In this document: in pieces, positions 51,861-61,890 of the stretch
Layout: each line of letters opens with the position of its first letter
Numbering within the stretch: position 1 is the first letter of the stretch
Source of the DNA: Sepioteuthis lessoniana
Lineage: Eukaryota; Mollusca; Cephalopoda; Myopsida; Loliginidae
Direction: 5' to 3'
Assembly (NCBI GenBank): GCA_963585895.1
Contig: OY757921.1
Location: forward strand, 87,330,807-87,394,806
DNA length: 64,000 bases
Translations under genes and position numbers: made by a program
The notes under the pieces: model-generated
Told to the model about the DNA's origin: nothing
What the model saw: only the letters and a program-made list of their open reading frames with translations
Databases searched by the model: none

Positions 51861-52150
51861 CAACTGATACAGTTTAATGTCATACCTAGAATATATCTTT
51901 TGAGGGAGAGTTTTTTCTCATCTGCTCTTATAAAGTTTATTCTTAGCTCCTTCGACTGTGCTATTCTCCATTGAAAATCAGCATTCAAAATATTTCATTT
52001 TTAAACCTGGGATTGAATACCGATTGATGACGTCATTGATGAAGTTTTACAATGCAGATGCCGAGAAAAATGTCAGTCAATTACGGTATCATGGTATTTT
52101 AGTTCTAGTTCTCAATGGTAGTATGTTTTCTCTGGTACGCATATAATGTA

Positions 52151-53127
52151 CAAGGATAATTAAATAAGTTTCCAGACTTTTTTCGTATAAGCACTTTTAT
52201 TGATAGTACACACTTCGAGGTAAGCTCCTCCGGCTGCAATGCACTTGTCCTACCGTTCCAACAACTTCTGGAAGGCCCCATGGAAGTCCTCTTCTGTGAG
52301 CATGTCAATGACCTTCGTCACAGCCTCTTTCATCTCCTTAATTGTCTCGTATCGACAGCCTCTGAGCTTGGGACATAAGCAAAAGTCACAGGGAGCAAGG
52401 TCTGAACTATAGGGAGGCTGAGGAACTGTCCTGATGCCCATCTTGGCCAAATAGTCTGTGACAAGGGTGGAGTCGTAGACTGGTGCATTGTCCTGGTGGA
52501 AATGCCACTGACCCGATTTGAAGAGTGCTGGCCTCTTCCCAAGGAATCTCTTCCCGAACTCCCTTAAAACCTCAACACAGTAACCCTAACCCTTTGGTCA
52601 ATCAACTCTGGTCTATCGATTTCATTACTCCTCCTACACCTCTCATCATCCTTCACAGACTCCCTACCTTCCTTGAATCTCTTATGCCACTCAAAAACTG
52701 ATGCCCAGCAGTATTAGACCGAAGGTAATGGCACGACTTGACGTCCAAATCCTTAACATTGAGTCTTCAGTCCAGCACTTTCGACATTACGCCTCGAAGA
52801 TTTCGCTTGTTCAGCCGCTAGAACATGCAATATGCTTCAAAAGCAGTCTGAAGCATTCTATACGTTTCTGTGGCATTTATTCCAAGTTTAAAACAGAATT
52901 CTATTCTCACGTCCAAATTGCATTTTTGAAATTCACCAGCTGTGACAATCATGCTTTAGTAGGGTGTATTCCAATTGCTGCGTTAGCTGTTCATTTGAAG
53001 CTGAAATCATAAGAATGGGTCAGTCATCTCATAAGATGTATAGCAATAACATACTGAATTTTCAAGGGTCTACGACAAGTTTAAAAGACTGTATAAAAAT
53101 GTCTGTAAACTTATTGAATGCACCACG
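52151..53127 (-). mobile_element. Mariner deletion derivative
   Basis: TIRs: CAAGGATAATTAAATAAGTT on the left and AACTTATTGAATGCACCACG on the right, with TA at 52149-52150 and 53128-53129. The minus strand has the transposase C-terminus (MGIRTVPQPPYSSDLAPCDF, GCRYETIKEMKEAVTKVIDM, EDFHGAFQKLLER, then the AAGGAY region). The N-terminus carries the same internal deletion as the copy at 32846, with AACCCTAACCC at the junction (52583-52592). The third catalytic Asp (APCDF) is intact here. A SINE-B fragment replaces about 20 bp of the N-terminal region. Confidence 0.85.
52706..52835 (-). mobile_element. SINE-B variant fragment inside mariner
   Basis: The reverse complement reads CTAGCGGCTGAACAAGCGAA, ATCTTCGAGGCGTAATGTCG, GACTGAAGACTCAATGTTAA, GGATTTGGACGTCAAGTCGT. 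It matches 51637-51765 in inverted orientation about 1 kb away. The central block and tail are missing. Confidence 0.7.
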
Positions 53128-53768
53128 TATATATTATTCTTTGTTGCAGATTTTGTAAGCTTAGGTAGTTGGTTTATTGTATTCAAAATCCAGTGTTGAT
53201 TGTCGTTATGTTAAATACAAATAAATAACGGATTTGTGTTTCTTCGGAACTCATCATTTTCGTTTAATTAACTTCTTTGTCAATTAATTCATTTTGTCTC
53301 GGACAGATTAAAATGGCTTGCAAGCATAAACACATGTTAAACGCTGTTGCTCGACCACGTTATTTTTCTTTTTAATTATATCAGGTTGTCTATATGACAA
53401 AATCAAAGTGGCAACAATTATAAGTATGGCCTAACAGACAGAAAGAAGAAAGAGTAGATGACGTTCACCTTTGAGATTCTATCTCTAGTCTAGGCTCGGT
53501 ATTCGTTCTAAAGAAAACAAATGATTTCGAATTAGTTAATCTTCTGTTTCAAATTTTTTATCTATACATTTTATATATAAATATATTTATATAAATTATT
53601 AAACACTAAAGTTATAAAAACTTGCAAGTTCATAATATCTAAAAATGGTCGAAAAAATGATTTCGGTATTGAAAAAACGAACAAGTGTTGATATTAAATA
53701 AAACTAACCAACCAGCCAAAAAACCAGTCAGTAATAATTGCGACCAAGTAAGTTTGATGTGTGGAAAG
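53128..53768. other. No recognisable feature
   Basis: A+T-rich sequence. TTAAATAAAACTAACCAACC near 53694-53715 may be a remnant of an X/SINE-B 3' end. Confidence 0.4.
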
Positions 53769-54556
53769 GATTAAAGCACATATATTCAGTTTTGTGTGCA
53801 TTGACATGAAGGCCAATGCCTGCGGCGGCTCGTTCCAAACTATGCAGTAATGTTTCGGCTTGGTTGGGTGTATTTGCTAGTAGCACTATGTCATCGGTGT
53901 AGTCGGCGTCGGTAATTGTTTTTGTGGGGTACCTTCTGCCTCTTTTCTTTGTCAGCTCGCAGCCGTTCTCTCATCTGATCTCTGAAACTGGTTGACAAAT
54001 TCACATACCTAGGAAGCAGTGTCTCATCAACCGAAAAAAGCATCGATACGTTGCTAACGAAGGCATGGACAGCTATCGTTAAGTTATCGGTCATATAGAA
54101 ATCAGACCAGACCGATAAAATGAAACGCAGTTTCTTCCAAGCAGCAGTCGTGTCGATACTGCTGTATGGATGCAGTACTTGGACGCTTGCAAAACGGCTG
54201 GAGAAGAAGCTAGACGGCAACTACACAAGAATCTTGTGAGCAATATTAAACACGTCCTGGCGGCAACACCCCACAAAGCACCAACTATACGGCCACCGGC
54301 CTCCTATCACTAAAACTATCCAAGTTAGACAAACCAGGTATGCAGGACACTGCCGGAGAAGCAGGGACGAGCTCATAAGGGATGCACTCCTGTGGACCCA
54401 CACATATGGACGACCAGCTCGTACATACATACAGCAGCTACGTGAGGATACGGGATGTAGCCCAGAATACCTGCCAGAAGCGATGAACGATAGGGAAAAG
54501 TGACGAGACAGGGTCAGGGATATCAGTGCTAGCGGCACGACATGATGATGATGATG
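53769..54556 (+). mobile_element. RTE-type LINE with inverted 5' end
   Basis: 53769-53971 is on the minus strand and covers CELTKKRGRRYPTKTI, TDADYTDDIVLLANTPNQAE, RAAAGIGLHVNAHKTEYMCF. 53979-54550 is on the plus strand and covers LKLVDKFTYLGSSVSSTEKS through SFFQAAVVSILLYGCSTWTL, HPTKHQLYGHRPPITKTIQV, YIQQLREDTGCSPEYLPEAM to the C-terminus, ending in (ATG)n at 54541-54556. About 30 bp are lost between the two parts. The catalytic YADD reads YTDD. Stops are present. Confidence 0.85.
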
Positions 54557-54639
54557 AAATTGGATGTAGGGTCGGAGTTAAAATCAGAACTCACTTAAAA
54601 ACGAAATTTTATACTTCTTATATAAGTAGCATAATATAT

Positions 54640-54828
54640 TTACGTATATTTATTAACTTTACGTATATTTTACGTATATTTATTCACTTTGCGTATATTT
54701 CACGTATATCTATTCACTTTACGTATATTTGATGTATATTTATTCACTTTACGTATATTTTACGTATATTTATTCACTTTGCATATATTTTACGTATATT
54801 TATTCATTTAAGTATATTTTACGTATCG
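54640..54828. repeat. ~30-bp minisatellite
   Basis: About six units of TTTACGTATATTTATTCACT plus ACGTATATTT, with minor variation (GATGTATATT, GCATATATTT). It directly abuts the SINE-C copy. Confidence 0.85.
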
Positions 54829-55012
54829 GTCGAGTCATACCAAAATCTAAAAATGGTACTTGATACTCCCTTGATTTACACTCAACATTACAAGGTAAAG
54901 ATCAAGGATAAAGCGGAGCAATCAAAGGAATGGAGTAGTGCTCTCCCCTACACCCCGGTGTGGTGGCTATTGTAAAGGGAGCCTTCGAGTCACCCACGAC
55001 TTTACTTATGAA
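54829..55012 (+). mobile_element. SINE-C, tRNA head missing
   Basis: CGAGTCATACCAAAATCTAA, AAATGGTACTTGATACTCCC, TGCTCTCCCCTACACC, GGGAGCCTTCGAGTCACCC, ACGACTTTACTTA. It starts just after the B box of SINE-C, so the Pol III promoter is lost. Confidence 0.8.
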
Positions 55013-55535
55013 TATTTTAGATATATTAATTAACTTAACGTATGTTTTATTTTTTATTTATTCATCTATTCCATTCAAAGAACAATTCGAAATAAGTTTT
55101 TATTTTCTTTATTCCAGCGTCCCTTCTATTTCGCCAAGCACTTGAAGCATGGCTTACATAGTCAATTATGTTTGTTTAATTAATCACTATGAAAACCATC
55201 AAAATTACAGACCACATGAACAGAGAGATAAGTGTATGTTTGGGTTAAATCATTATTTAGTTTGTGTGGTCAGTCAACTTAGATTAAAAAGAGAGAAAAA
55301 AATGAAAATCTGAGTGTCCTGTCCATAAATACAAGTCAATTTTATGAAAACAACGCGGAGAAATGATTTTTTTGTAGACAAAAGGAAAACCAGACTGAAA
55401 TAATTATACATTTATATACACATGAAGATTTGTAATTTCCAAAGTAATTTTTGTTTTCTTGTGTTGCGGTCGTAAGAGAACAAAAGTTCAAATGTTCGGC
55501 AATATTCTTGTTAAAAAGTAGTATCAGTTAATATA

Positions 55536-55540
<5 letters not shown>
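55013..55540. other. No recognisable feature
   Basis: A+T-rich sequence. Short open frames without domains. Confidence 0.4.
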
Positions 55541-55604
<64 letters not shown>

Positions 55605-55644
55605 AAGCCCATATGAGTCGAGTGTATGTTTGGCTGCTGATTGA

Positions 55645-55685
<41 letters not shown>
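55541..55685. repeat. (AT)n(GT)n and (GT)n microsatellites
   Basis: (AT)n at 55541-55575 passes into (GT)n to 55602. After a unique stretch of about 40 bp, a second (GT)n runs at 55646-55682. Confidence 0.95.
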
Positions 55686-56318
55686 TTGCGTGTGTGTTCG
55701 TCGAGATATGCAAAATTCGATTAATGTGCTTCCAAAAGAAAGTGGACAGACAGAAAGATGGGAAGACTTATTTTTGCCACGTCTATGAATATTCTGGTGT
55801 GTTGTTATGGTAATGAGATGGAAATTTGGTCGAGTGTTCGCATATTCGTGTAGCTATCAGTGTGTATCGTCGTGATAGACAAGAGAAAACTTTTGTCGTG
55901 TGCTCACATGGCCGGTTGTTTGCACATGTGTGTGTGCGTTGCCACCGAAAACCAAGATAAATAGATATCCTGATCACGTGACCGACTGCGAACGAAAGCT
56001 TTTTCGACTGCACAGGAAAGCACTCAAGCGGCGGGTTCATTTGGTGTTTAACTTCGCTGACGTAAGTGAAAGCATCGCATGTGACTATCCTGTTTAATTA
56101 GATTTCAGAAACCACTGATCCTAATCTTTTACTAACGTAAGTTCTTGTTTAAGCTTAGTAAATAACTAATAGGGCCTCAGTGATATATACATTTATATTC
56201 AGTGATGCGGGAACGGTGTGCAAATAAAACCGCTGAGAAGAAGGCTCCGAAACGGTGCACATTGCCTCCTGTTGACCCTAATACGATTTTTCGAAAAGAA
56301 AAAGATTAAGGCTAAAAC
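55686..56318. other. Unique, relatively GC-balanced stretch
   Basis: No repeat family is recognised here, which is unusual for the window. Small open frames occur on both strands (for example 55783-56040 minus, 85 residues; 55900-56097 plus, 65 residues) without recognisable domains. GATCACGTGACC (E-box) lies near 55971, and GTAAGT donor-like sites lie near 56062 and 56138. This could be host non-coding or exonic sequence. I cannot show either. Confidence 0.35.
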
Positions 56319-56819
56319 TGTTATATAGCCACATAATACATATACATCTGTATGCAGAATCATAACGACGACACAATAAAGACGAGCGACACAGTTTTTT
56401 AGAAAAATACACCTCTCATTTTATTTGAAAGGGTTCGAAAGGGTTACTAAAGGTTTTACTGTGAGAGGGGGTTGGAGACCGAAAAGAACTGCAACATATT
56501 GACCTCCACTCTATTGGCCATAACAGCGTTTCTTTCTCGTTCTCCAGGGCTGCTCAGCCGGGGGCCTCTCTGGGTGCTGGTTTTCTCTATCGCATCTTAT
56601 CTCCAACTCACCTGTCTCCAACTGCCTGACTTCCTGTCGTCACCCGGGTTATATAATCGTTTGACGTCCACCTTCTTCTTGTGGGCGTCACAAATCGCAC
56701 TCATTCAACCCGTCCACGGTCAAGGTTATAATATCCTGATATTCCTCGACCAGATGCACCTGTTATTTACACTGGTGCATTTCCTATTTTGACAGCTTGG
56801 CCGGGGTCAATATGTTACA
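56319..56819 (-). mobile_element. Solo LTR, family L (short form)
   Basis: 501 bp, with the exact target duplication AAAC at 56315-56318 and 56820-56823. On its sense strand it starts TGTAACATATTGACCCCGGC. It has a TATA-like TTATATAACC, the shared AGTGGAGGTCAATATGTTGC, and AATAAAATGAGAGGTG near the end. It is the closest relative of the copy at 46235. No internal genes. Fossil. Confidence 0.9.
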
Positions 56820-57236
56820 AAACATTCATTCAACGGAGAAAATCCCATTATGTAGAGTTACTCTGTGGAATGTCAATGGCAAGAGAAGTTTTTTGTTTGT
56901 CCGCTCACTTTTTGGTGAGTATCATTTATTTATTTAGTAATTTCCTTCTTTTACTGATTCGAATCCGATTTACGTATGAACGTTTCTTGCTAATTTTTGC
57001 TTCATTTATTCATTGTAAAATATTGAATTTTATTTTCTATAAGTTAAATGACAAAATAGAATAAGTTCATTTGCATAACACGTTTTTTAGGTGGATCATA
57101 TCAGAAACCATGGGAAGTTCTATTTGCTCACACTAAAACATGGGTAATTTTTGTAACTTTCTGGTTTGTGGATTTCGCCTGACACTGAGGAAAGATAAAA
57201 CGAAAAAAAAAAACTGTTACTGCATTGATACTGCTT
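56820..57236. other. Unique stretch with a possible two-exon frame
   Basis: A plus-strand frame is open from about 56821 to a TTTTTG|GTGAGTATC donor at 56914/56915. A T-rich acceptor CACGTTTTTTAG ends at 57090. The frame then continues in phase (GGSYQKPWEVLFAHTKTWVI, FVTFWFVDFA) to a TGA at 57180-57182. The implied intron is 176 bp. There is no start codon, and a stop lies just upstream in the pre-LTR sequence. I do not recognise the peptide. Low-confidence candidate only. Confidence 0.2.
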
Positions 57237-57246
57237 TATAAAGGCA

Positions 57247-57525
57247 TGTGGTGTAATGGTTATCGTCGTAGGAAATGGACACGGTGACACGAGTTTAAAT
57301 CCTAGACGAGACTGATTGCATTTCACATAGCATTAATACCCTTGGGAAAGGTATGAATCCAATTATTCTACCTCCAGCGTGGTTAAATATTAGGGCACTC
57401 TAGATTCTTCAGCCTTGGTGAATCAACTAGTCTAGAAGGAAAACTCATAATTCAAACCTGTTAAACTCCGCTTAAATATTGACCCTGTGTCATATCCTGC
57501 TCGAGCAGAGGGGTTGGTAAATATC
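57247..57525 (+). mobile_element. SINE-A, full length
   Basis: Head (GTGGTGTAATGGTTATCGTC), B-box region (GAGTTTAAATCC), central block (ATTAATACCCTTGGGAAAGG, TATGAATCCAATTATTCTAC), and tail to GCAGAGGGGTTGGTAAATAT. The target duplication TATAAAGGCA lies at 57237-57246 and 57526-57535. Confidence 0.85.
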
Positions 57526-57555
57526 TATAAAGGCACGAAGGCAAGGGTTCGAATA

Positions 57556-58960
57556 CATTACGGTAACAATGATAAAAAATGTATCTGGAGTCTCAGAAGG
57601 TGATACATTAGCCTCATTTCTATTTATAATCTGATTAGATTTGGTGCTACGAATGTAAACATCTAATGAATAAAAATAGACACAAACTAAAAAATATTCC
57701 ACAGAAATTATTATTATTGCTGAGGATATAAATGATCTAGAATTAACAAATACACTTGTCCAAGCTGAATATTTGCGGCTTAGACACGGGCAGACAGTAA
57801 GCGTCCTCGATCTCAACCTTAAATCAAATAAAACACTGGTCGTATGTTATAATAAAGATGATGCCAGCTTCTCATTGCATGGCAAAATTCTGAAATTTGA
57901 AAACCAGTTGATACACCTCGGCAGAAATATCTCATCTACTTTGTTTTTTGTTTGTTTGTTTTTGTTTTTGTTTTTGTTTTTTTGGCGGGGGGGAGTTGTA
58001 TACCAACCTTGGTAGGTTATTTAATGCCAAATCCTTTTTTATACAAATAATCAGTTCTATTACAAACAATTCAGTTTAGCATGAGTACACAGTGTAATTG
58101 TCAAAAACATTTCTACTTCAAGCTATTCAGTTTAGTCAAACAGTTCTAATTCAAACAATTCAGTTTAGTGTAAGTAAAGTTTTTGTTTACAGACAGTTAA
58201 ATGTCAAAAACAGATCATCTTTAAGCAATTCAGTTTAGCATATAAAACAGTTCTATTTTTTTAAAAAATCAATTTTTCATTAGTACGTAGTTTGGATCTA
58301 TTTGACCGATAAGGAATCTGAGCCACAGTGGACCTGAAAGTGATGGCAATGAAGGGGTATTCTGCATTCCCCAAATCCCCAGCATTACTGGAACCTCACC
58401 CTCAGACTGTTTAGTGTCATAATCAGTACACTCGTTGGTTGGTGTCTTACCTCTCTGCAGAGATGCAATCGGTGTATTCTACAACCCTAGTGGATTGGAC
58501 AACTCATCTAGTGAAACTGAAGTCAATTTTCGCATAAGTAAAATATGGACTGCTATTGACATATCAACCATATAGAAATCTGATCTCTCTGATAAAATAA
58601 ACCGACAATTCTCCGAAGCTATAGCTGCGTCAGTACTACTCTATGGTTGCACCATACCGACTCTGAAGAAACGCCTGATAGAAAAACGCTTGACAGAAAA
58701 TATACAAGAATACTGCGTGCTGTTTTGAACAAATCCTGGAAGCAGCACCCTACAAAACTGCAGCCGTACGACCACTTATGTCCCTTTTCACTGCTGAGGG
58801 AAAATAAGGACAAACTCACAAGCGATGTTCTCTTATGAAATCCTAAATATGGACACACCAGTGTTGGCCGACCAGCACACACTTTCATTCACCAGCTACA
58901 TGCTGACGCCGGAGACTCGCCATCAAATGCAGCTTGGCGTCATCATCAGGACATCTCCTT
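57556..58960 (+). mobile_element. RTE-type LINE subfamily 2, split by element X
   Basis: 57556-57939 reads VSEGDTLASFLFII, KSNKTLVVCYNKDDASFSLH and ENQLIHLGRNISST. After the X insert, 58503-58960 continues SSETEVNFRISKIWTAIDIS, SDKINRQFSEAIAASVLLY, GCTIPT and KKRLIEKRLTENIQEYCVLF in changing frames. It then has the AVLNKSWKQHPTKLQPYDHL, ADAGDSPSNAAWRHHQDI C-terminus. The RT active-site region is present but decayed. Frameshifts and stops. Confidence 0.75.
57940..58502 (-). mobile_element. Element X, complete, inserted in a LINE
   Basis: 563 bp: T/G-rich 3' terminus, tail (ACCTTGGTAGGTTATTTAAT, GCCAAATCC), array of five units, and the head ending in CCCTAGTGGATTGGACAA. The target duplication CTCATCTA(C/G)T lies at 57930-57939 and 58503-58512. 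Joining the two flanks restores the LINE frame region NISSTE, so this is a genuine insertion. Confidence 0.9.
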
Positions 58961-59019
58961 TTCATTGACTTTTCATTAGGTATTTGAAACTATAAAGTTG
59001 ACTGCAAAAAAGTGTGATA

Positions 59020-60030
59020 TCGTTATTAAATTAATGTCCTGGGTGTACGACTTGACAGCATCTAATGATACGGATCCCGTTCTAGAGATTTGGAGAACGT
59101 GCAGTAAGTCGTCATTCCCGTTTCTATAAGGTAAACTTTGTTCCGTTAGGCTGCCATCTATGGGTCAAATAAAAACTGCTTCATCACTTTATAAGGATTA
59201 TTATTAGTTATTTGAAACCATGTTGCTGTACGCAGATTGTTGTTATTAGATAGGAATACTTGATAAAAAGAATGACTAATGTTAAGCAGAAATACTTGAA
59301 ACCATTTTACTGTGTGTAAACAAATGATCAATATTTAATAGAATTATTAGTGTTTGATAGCAATAGATGAAACCATTAATAGATGAAACCATGTGATTTA
59401 ATTGAATAGAATTACTGTTAAATTACAATAAATGGAACCATTTAACTGTTTGCAAGTAAATGATTAATATTTAAGAGTTATTAGTTGTAGATAGCAATAG
59501 TTGAAACCATTAACTGTGCACCAACAGGTGATTTGCTATGACATCAACGGCCAAAAGTAAATGCGTTTTTAAATCACAAACTGCACTAAAATGAAGATGA
59601 ACGAACGTCCAATGTAATCCCTGCTTTTAGTTGATCTGGCGTATATATATATATATATGTATATACATTTCTTTTAAATACCCTGTTCAGTGGTAAAAGC
59701 TGCTTGGTAGCGCCAGTACCACCTTGAGCTACCGAAACTGTGTTATTACCCTGGTTGGCAGTATGATGAAAAAAAACGTAGAATTATTACGGTTCGTGGA
59801 ACGATTTAACTGTCATTTAGCAGTCTGCAAATATATGATTAATATTTAATAAAATTATTAATGTTAAATCGCAATACTTGAAACCATTTAACTGTGCGCC
59901 AACAAGTGATTAAGATTGAATATAATTATTAAAGTAAAATAGCATAACATGGAACCATTTAAATGTGTGCAAACAAATGAAGTTATTTAGAAATAAGTGG
60001 TAACACACTAATCACTTGCAAATCACACAT
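59020..60030 (+). mobile_element. Element X, old, long array, two parts
   Basis: A weak head (TGATACGGATCCCGTTCTAG, GGAGAACGTGCAGTAAGTCG, CATCTATGGGTCAAATAAAA) leads into about six units of TGTGTGTAAACAAATGATCA, ATATTTAATAGAATTATTAG, ACTTGAAACCATTTTACTGT type up to 59545. A non-array stretch of about 250 bp with (AT)n follows, then about three more units at 59800-60020. Confidence 0.65.
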
Positions 60031-60186
60031 ACATACACGCACACGCACACGCACACACATATATGTTGCCATTAGCGTCTATTGCAAGCCTCTTCGTAGA
60101 TGAATTGAGGTCTCGGCAGCCGTTGAACGGATGTATGTAAACAATAGTAATTGTGATTCATAACCGTTTAAAATTTACTTCGCAGT
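60031..60186. repeat. (CA)n tract and unique flank
   Basis: CACACATACATACACGCACA-type repeats lie at about 60026-60064, then unique sequence to the next SINE. Confidence 0.6.
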
Positions 60187-60420
60187 TTATATCTGCTCGT
60201 GACTGAATGGTTAGAAGCTTTGATTTGGCGTTTGAGTCAACCGGGTTTCGATACCAGCTACGGGAAGATAATGTCTAGCCACACTGATGAGTTCTGATAG
60301 AACGAAACAGATCTGTCTGTGAATAACTATATACATATATAGATATATGTGTGTGATTGTATAGTAGGATTTGGCATTACATTACCCAAAAGTGTTGATA
60401 TGCCATAAAATACCAACTAT
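60187..60420 (+). mobile_element. tRNA-derived SINE with X-type tail (SINE-D)
   Basis: CTCGTGACTGAATGGTTAGA carries an A-box-like sequence, and CCGGGTTTCGATACCAGC a good B box about 40 bp later. The body (GCCACACTGATGAGTTCTGA, ATAGAACGAAACAGATCTGT) differs from SINE-A, B and C. The element ends with the X/SINE-B tail, GGATTTGGCATTACATTACC, GTTGATATGCCATAAAATAC. A second tail remnant follows at about 60430-60485. Confidence 0.65.
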
Positions 60421-60651
60421 CAATAATTCCTTATTTGATAGATCATTAAAAGTTGAAATGACGTTAAAACGCAACTAAACAATAAATCATAATTTTAGCA
60501 TTTCTATAATAATGTTAAATTTTTAAGAATGTTTTTAAATTATAGATTCATGAACGTTCTTTGATTTTTTAAAAATATATTCTGCCTCAATAGCGCCTGA
60601 AATATATCTTTAACAATCAACATATGCGATTTATCCTACATGATTCAATGA

Positions 60652-61433
60652 TGGTTTGGTGTGGTTTAATGGCATATCAACCATTGTGGGTTATTTAATG
60701 CCAAATTCTGTTTTTACATAATATTAGTCATATATGTTTTGTAAAGACATTTTGTAATTTAAAAAAAGTTAAAAGATCAAACATTTTTATTTCTAAAATT
60801 AATGGTTAATTAATAATTTCAATACCCGGTGAAGGCAGTGGAGAATATTCAGAGGGGAAATTAACAGGAGATAACTGATATCCATTAAACATGGCTCGTG
60901 GAACAAGAACAGTCTACTCCGATAAGCGAAATAAAGGGTTAAGTTCGACATTCCAACTACCTGAAGAAGGCCGGTGCGTACAACGGCCGAAATGTTGTGA
61001 TAAACATGTCGACAAAGGTGAGGACAATAGTCAGTGGTTCCAAGTATTGCTATCTATCACTAACAATTCAAATAAAAATCAGCTTGTTTAAACACGGTTA
61101 AATGACCAAACAGTTCTATTTCTATCAATTCAGTCCAGGCATGTCATTTTTGAAAACTCAATTTGCTCTATGGGTCAAATGGAACTTTTGATATATATGT
61201 CAAAAAATTCTATTTGACCCATAGATAGAACCTATCAGGTGCTATCCTCTGGGCCAGCGTGGACCTGGGAGCGATGGCTATGAAAAGGTACTCCACATTC
61301 CCCAAAGCTCCAGCACTACTGGAGCCTCACTCTCAGACTGTCTTATGTCATAAAGTGGGCACCCATTAGAGGGGGTATCCTTCTGCAGAGATGCAGTCGG
61401 TGTATTCTACAGCCCTAGCTTACTGGGCTATTA
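60652..61433 (-). mobile_element. Element X with a 200-bp insert
   Basis: The tail lies at 60655-60715 and the array is degenerate to 60835. After the insert, the array resumes at 61038. The head runs from ACCCATAGATAGAACCTATC to CCCTAGCTTACTGGGC. Around 61168-61226, CTATGGGTCAAAT and ATTTGACCCATAG form a small inverted repeat, so the inner head boundary is present twice in opposite orientations. Confidence 0.75.
60842..61031 (+). mobile_element. Insert with CTGAAGA..GAAA core motif
   Basis: CTGAAGAAGGCCGG, a 10-nt loop, then CGGCCGAAATGTTGTGATAA (60961 onward), followed by GGTGAGGACAATAGTC. The core and the GAGGAC..GTC end match the foldback at 34735-34910. CAGTGG on each side (60836-60841 and 61032-61037) may be a 6-bp target duplication. 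A 66-residue frame across it has no domain. Confidence 0.5.
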
Positions 61434-61479
61434 CTAAACGAGGAGCTAACTAAAGAGTTCCTTATCACATCAACATACG

Positions 61480-61750
61480 CATGAAAAAAACATAGACTGA
61501 CGTTGACTGATTATCGACCATATAGAAATCTGATCTCTGAAAGAAAATTCAACGAGAATTTTCCTAAGCTGTTGTCGAGTTACTACTGCGTGGTTGCACC
61601 ACTTGGAATCTAATGGAATATCTGGAAAATGCTACGTGCTCTTTGGGATGAATCCTGGAAGCAGTACATGCTGGGCACAGCTAGGAAAGTAATTACTAAC
61701 TCAAAAGTGACATCCTCCAATGAACTACTACGCATGAACACACCAGGAAA
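61480..61750 (+). mobile_element. RTE-type LINE subfamily 2, 3' fragment
   Basis: GACCATATAGAAATCTGATC, GTGGTTGCACCACTTGGAAT, TGAATCCTGGAAGCAGTACA, AAAGTGACATCCTCCAATGA match 58560-58850. Translation gives broken CGCTTWNL, LWDESWKQYMLG and LTSDILQ-like pieces. Confidence 0.6.
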
Positions 61751-61890
61751 TGCTTGTGCTGCAATAGCTATCGTCTTTGGAAATGGACACTGCGAAATGA
61801 GTTCAAATCCCAGTGGAACCTGTTTGCATTTCGATGAGCGCCATTGCCCTTGGGAAAGGTTTTAATCCAAATTACTATACTTCCAGCAAA
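61751..61890 (+). mobile_element. SINE-A, 5' half
   Basis: GCAATAGCTATCGTCTTTGG, GAAATGGACACTGCGAAATG, AGTTCAAATCCC (B box) and CATTGCCCTTGGGAAAGGTT, TTAATCCAAATTACTATAC (central block). The tail half is missing here; a separate 3' half lies at 62192. Confidence 0.6.

Noticed and set aside
54221-54538. 105-residue minus-strand frame
   Set aside because: Antisense of the RTE C-terminus, which reads as protein on the plus strand.
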